A stretch of 64,000 nucleotides of DNA from Epiperipatus broadwayi (Eukaryota > Onychophora > Udeonychophora > Euonychophora > Peripatidae): NCBI GenBank assembly GCA_028023455.1, contig JAQFVV010006215.1:11945473-12009472 (forward strand), written 5' to 3'. Position numbers and translations under genes: made by a program. This document shows, one piece after another, positions 59,994-64,000 of this stretch. The notes under the pieces were generated by a model. The model was not told where the DNA came from. It saw only the letters and a program-made list of their open reading frames with translations, and did no database searches. Every line of letters begins with the position of its first letter. The first letter of the stretch is position 1.

Positions 59994-62125
59994 TGTAACG
60001 GGCATAGACATCGTTACATTGTTTTTTTTATTAGTAAACATGAAAAAAAATAAAAGTTCGCCAATAAAAACTTCTTTTTTAAAAATTAAAAAATCATCTT
60101 AAACTCGCATATATATAAAATCGCACAGATAAATAATTATTAAAATAAAACTTTATTAAAGAAAAAGTATTTTAAAACTAAATTTTCAGAAAAGATTTAG
60201 AGATAAAAATATATGTTTAAGTTTGAAAACAGATTAATTAATCTTTTGTAAAATGGAAATGATTATTTTAATTAGTAAACTAGCCTTGGGCATCTAAAAT
60301 GTATAAGCAACGGTCAGATAGGAAAACAATAGGAACAGAATGGCCAATGAAAGAAATCCATCGGGGAAATCGGACCTCAACGGAAGGATCATCATCAACG
60401 ATGACGTAACGTCCATTGGATCCTAAAGTTATGTATAAAAGAAAAAATTTGGAAATAAAAAGTGATTTGGTTTAATTAATTAGAAGGAGGAGATGTGACT
60501 ATATGTGTTAGTGCGAAGTTGAAGGAGAAGGGATTGAAAAGACGCACTCTTCAATCCCTTCAGTTGTTAAAAAAAAAAGAAATGAAACATCGCTTTTCTT
60601 ATACTGAGGACAACAGGATCATCAGGGGATTTAATATGGATTCCAAACGGCAAGCAACGGATAAAAGGAACGTTTTGAAATCGTAAGAACTTTTTGAACT
60701 CTCAGCTTTAAATATAAATAATTTATGAACATTTCTAAACAAAAGAACTCTAAATACTAAACTTTTCAATATTTATAAATATAAGAATTTCCTATCTGAC
60801 TAAAGTAGTTAAAATGTTATTTGATGTATTTCTTTTGTAAAATCATTTCCATTTATATTTTTTTTGTTCTTTAAGTTTTATTATGATTTCTGTTTTCCGA
60901 TAAATTAAAATATATCAATGATAAACTTAAGTCGGGCGTGAATGGCTGTATAGATTTGTAAAGTTATATTAGGGGAGGGTAATCTTAGGTTATTCGTGTC
61001 GTTGTTGAATTGGGTCAATGGATTGGATATATTGATGTAGTTAGTAGATGTAATGCAAGATTCGCTACGGGCAGAATCGCTTGTATATGCCGCACACTTC
61101 CTCTTGCCTAGGGAATGCGAGCGTAAGTCGGCAAAATGACCGCAGTCCGTTTCTATGGAGTTTTTTTTATTGTTCTTCTCGTTAGATAGATGTAATATTC
61201 CTATCTGACGAGAGTCAATGTCTTATCTTAACCTATTTTGTGTTGCCGTATTCGTATTACATTGAATACATCGATATATCAGATGGATTGACGCCAGGTT
61301 GACTGCGAACTTTTAGCCTAAGGTTAAATGGGGATAGAATGTTTTATCTTCAAATGCAAATCTATGTAGTCTATTCATACTCGACACTAAATAAAAATGC
61401 ATTAAATTTAAGTTGTGTATAGACGCTTGCATGGATTCGTTACAGGCTAATTATGTTTTTGGTTTTCATATTCGATCAAAATATATATAGACATTCGGTA
61501 AATATTGATACCTTACGGTGAGTATCTAAAATGTATTTATTCGGATGTCTTTTAAGTTATTGGTGCCACTGCGGTATCTTACGATGAATACCAGTGGGTT
61601 TCTTGTATTCCCTATGCAATTGACGGTATCAATGATTTTGTATTTTGATCGTTTGTTTATTTTGAAATGTTTTAGCCGTGTAATCTATGTAACCGATCTA
61701 TACTCAACATTTATAAACAACTTTTATAAATCCCTCTGTGCGAACTTATAATAGCATAAAAATTAAAATGTAAATTTAAATTCTAAAATCAAGTTAAAAC
61801 CCAAAGTAAAAATTATTCTAAAATAATGTTAAATTTTATATATATGTGCGTAAATAAATGTTTGTATATTAATTACTGGCAATGGCTTATTTTATTCTTT
61901 TTTTAAATTATTCTTAGATAAGAATTTATTATAAATATAAATCTCTGCTATTCCAATGAGCTAGTGACTTGGGCTAATGACCGGAATCAAAATTTATAAA
62001 AAAAAAAAAAAATTTTTTTTTTTTGACTTACGTATCTGCCTATTTTATAAATTTTTCTAGGTTCAAATGCCTAGATGGCGCCCTGTAGTGTAAATGACGT
62101 TAAGCTCTAAATCCGGATCATTATA
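59994..62125 (+). repeat. LTR copy C
   Basis: 2132 bp from TGTAACGGGC to GGATCATTATA. CRE-like TGACGTAA is at 60412-60419, the TATA box at 60434-60441, the leader stem-loop at 60527-60561. A second hairpin (CTCGTTAGATAG / CTATCTGACGAG, 61178-61212) is also present in the other copies. ORFs such as 60495-60686 and 61545-61751 lie in it and are not conserved in frame in copies A and B. Confidence 0.88.
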
Positions 62126-62138
62126 ACTGGCGCCCAAC
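62126..62138 (+). other. tRNA-Lys(CUU)-type primer-binding site, truncated
   Basis: ACTGGCGCCCAAC follows copy C by the usual two-base spacer. TGGCGCCCAACG is complementary to the 3' end of tRNA-Lys(CUU) for 12 bases; the expected continuation TGGGG is replaced by the start of the inverted copy D. Confidence 0.75.
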
Positions 62139-64000
62139 GATCCGGATTTAGAGCTTAACGTCATCTACACTACAGGACGCCATCTAGGCATTTGAACCTA
62201 GAAAAATTTATAAAGTAGGCAGATACGTAAGTCAAAAAAAAAAATTTTTTTTTTATAAATTTTGATTCCGGTCGTTAGCCCAAGTCACTAGCTCATTGGA
62301 ATAGCAGAAATTTAAATTTATAATAAATTCTTATCTAAGAATAATTTAAAAACAGAATAAAATAAGCCACTGCCAGTAATTAACATACAAACATTTATTT
62401 ACGCACATGTATATAAAATTTAACAATATTTTAGAATAACTTTTACTTTGGGTTTTAACTTGATTTTAGAATTTAAATTTACATTTTAATTTTTATGCTA
62501 TTATAAGTTCGCACAGAGGGATTTATAAAAGTTTATAAATGTTGAGTATAGATCGGTTACATAGATTACACGGCTAAAACATTTCAAACTAAACATAAAT
62601 TATCAAAATACAAAATCATTGATACCGTCAATATAGGGAATACAAGAAACCCACTGGTATTCATCGTAAGATACCGCAGTGGCACCAATAACTTAAAAGA
62701 CATCCGAATAAATACATTTTAGATACTCACCATAAGGTATCAGTATTTACCGAATGTCTATATATATTTTGATCGAATATGAAAACCAAAAACATAATTA
62801 GCCGGTAACGAATCCATGCAAGCGTCTATAAACAACTTAAATTTAATGCATTTTTATTTAGGGTCGAGTATGAATAAACTACATAGATTTGCATTTGAAG
62901 ATAAAACATTCTATCCCCATTTAACCTTAGGCTAAAAGTTCGCAGTCAACCTGGCGTCAACCCATCTGATATATCGATGTATTCAATGTAATACGAATAC
63001 GGCAACACAAAATAGGTTAAGATAAGACATTGACTCTCGTCAGATAGGAATATTACATCTATCTAACGAGAAGAACAATAAAAAAAAACTCCATAGAAAC
63101 GGACTGCGGTCATTTTGCCGACTTACGATCGCATTCCCTAGGCAAGCGATTCTGCCCGTAGCGAATCTTGCATTACATCTACTAACTACATCAATATATC
63201 CAATCCATTGACCCAATTCAACAACGACACGAATAATCTAAGATTACCCTCCCCTAATATAACTTTACAAATCTATTCAGCCATTCACGCCCGACTTAAG
63301 TTTATCATTGATATATTTTAATTTATCGGAAAACAGAAATCATAATAAAACTTAAACAACAAAAAAAATATAAATGGACATGATTTTACAAAAGAAATAC
63401 ATCAAATCACATTTTAACTACTTTAGTCAGATAGGAAATTCTTATATTTATAAATATTGAAAAGTTTAGTATTTAGAGTTCTTTTGTTTAGAAATGTTCA
63501 TAAATTATTTATATTTAAAGCTGAGAGTTCAAAAAGTTCTTACGATTTCAAAACGTTCCTTTTATCCGTTGCTTGCTGTTTGGAATCCACATTAAATCCC
63601 CCGATGATCCTGTTGTCCTCAGTATAAGAAAAGCGATGTTTCATTTCTTTCTTTTTTTTAACAACTGAAGGGATTGAAGAGTGCGTCTTTTCAATCCCTT
63701 CTCCTTCAACTCCGCACTAACACATATAGTCACATCTCCACCTTCTAATTAATTAAACCAAATCACTTTTTATTTCCAAATTTTTTCTTTTATACATAAC
63801 TTTAGGATCCAATGGACGTTACGTCATCGTTGATGATGATCCTTCTGTTGAGGTCCGATTTCCCCGATGGATTTCTTTCATTGGCCATTCTGTTCCTATT
63901 GTTTTCCTATCTGACCATTGCTTATACATTTTAGATGCCCAAGTCTAGTTTACTAATTAAAATAATCATTTCCATTTTACAAAAGATTAATTAATCTGTT
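62139..64000 (-). repeat. LTR copy D (inverted, incomplete at window edge)
   Basis: Reverse complement of copy C with scattered substitutions, starting at GATCCGGATTTAGAGC. Promoter (TATA 63787-63794, CRE 63819-63826) and stem-loop (63667-63701) are intact and face those of copy C. By comparison with C, about 270 bp more should follow beyond position 64000. Confidence 0.88.

Larger units (their letters stand above)
59994..64000. mobile_element. inverted pair of LTRs sharing one primer-binding site (runs off the window)
   Basis: Copy C (59994-62125, + strand) and copy D (62139-64000, - strand) belong to the same family as the LTRs at 17471-22541 but form their own subgroup. They meet head to head at their U5 ends with only about 18 bases of non-palindromic sequence, including ACTGGCGCCCAAC, the 5' part of a tRNA-Lys(CUU) primer-binding site. 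D lacks the last ~6 bases of the LTR at the junction. D is cut by the window edge before its U3 end. No gag, pol or other coding sequence lies between them. Confidence 0.88.

Noticed and set aside
60495-60686. 63-codon ORF just downstream of the LTR promoter as a leader peptide
   Set aside because: In copies A and B the frame is shifted by indels and ends early; the conserved feature there is the stem-loop, not the peptide.

Overview
This is nuclear DNA of an animal, very AT-rich and intron-rich, probably from an invertebrate. The evidence is spliced coding exons with metazoan-type proteins, a tRNA-derived SINE, a mariner remnant, a LINE remnant and several Ty3/gypsy-type LTR elements. I cannot name the species. 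Nothing looks bacterial, viral or organellar, and there is no CRISPR array, rRNA or intact tRNA gene.

Two host genes are visible, and only in part. At the left edge (1218-1445, + strand) lies the last coding exon of an AHSA1/Aha1-type activator of the Hsp90 ATPase. On the minus strand, four exons (58338-58472, 44859-44993, 44555-44762, 41140-41360) join in consistent phases and encode the last ~233 residues of a helical protein with an acidic/basic C-terminal tail, which I do not recognise. Its introns hold a SINE, an LTR fragment, a small terminally repeated element and an (AAT)n tract of more than 550 bp.

The rest is mostly mobile DNA. 17471-22541 is an LTR element with ~2.17 kb LTRs around only 0.72 kb of non-coding interior. 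59994-64000 holds two LTRs of the same family in inverted orientation, joined through a single short tRNA-Lys primer-binding site, which makes a giant near-palindrome. 30827-38738 is a second LTR family, inserted on the minus strand; its only ORF fuses a Gag-like N-terminus to the C-terminal GPY/F end of an integrase. 38801-39860 is a non-autonomous DNA transposon with 38-bp inverted ends and a perfect 8-bp target duplication. Smaller items are a foldback element (6009-6249), a mariner relic (23607-24474), a LINE relic (15766-16150), SINE copies, minisatellites and several short-range inverted duplications.

1446-14970, 24475-30826 and most of 47.2-58.3 kb are AT-rich DNA with cryptic simple repeats in which I find no convincing gene. 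No system of cooperating genes is visible. The unusual content is the structure of the mobile elements, especially the head-to-head LTR palindrome and the Gag-integrase fusion.
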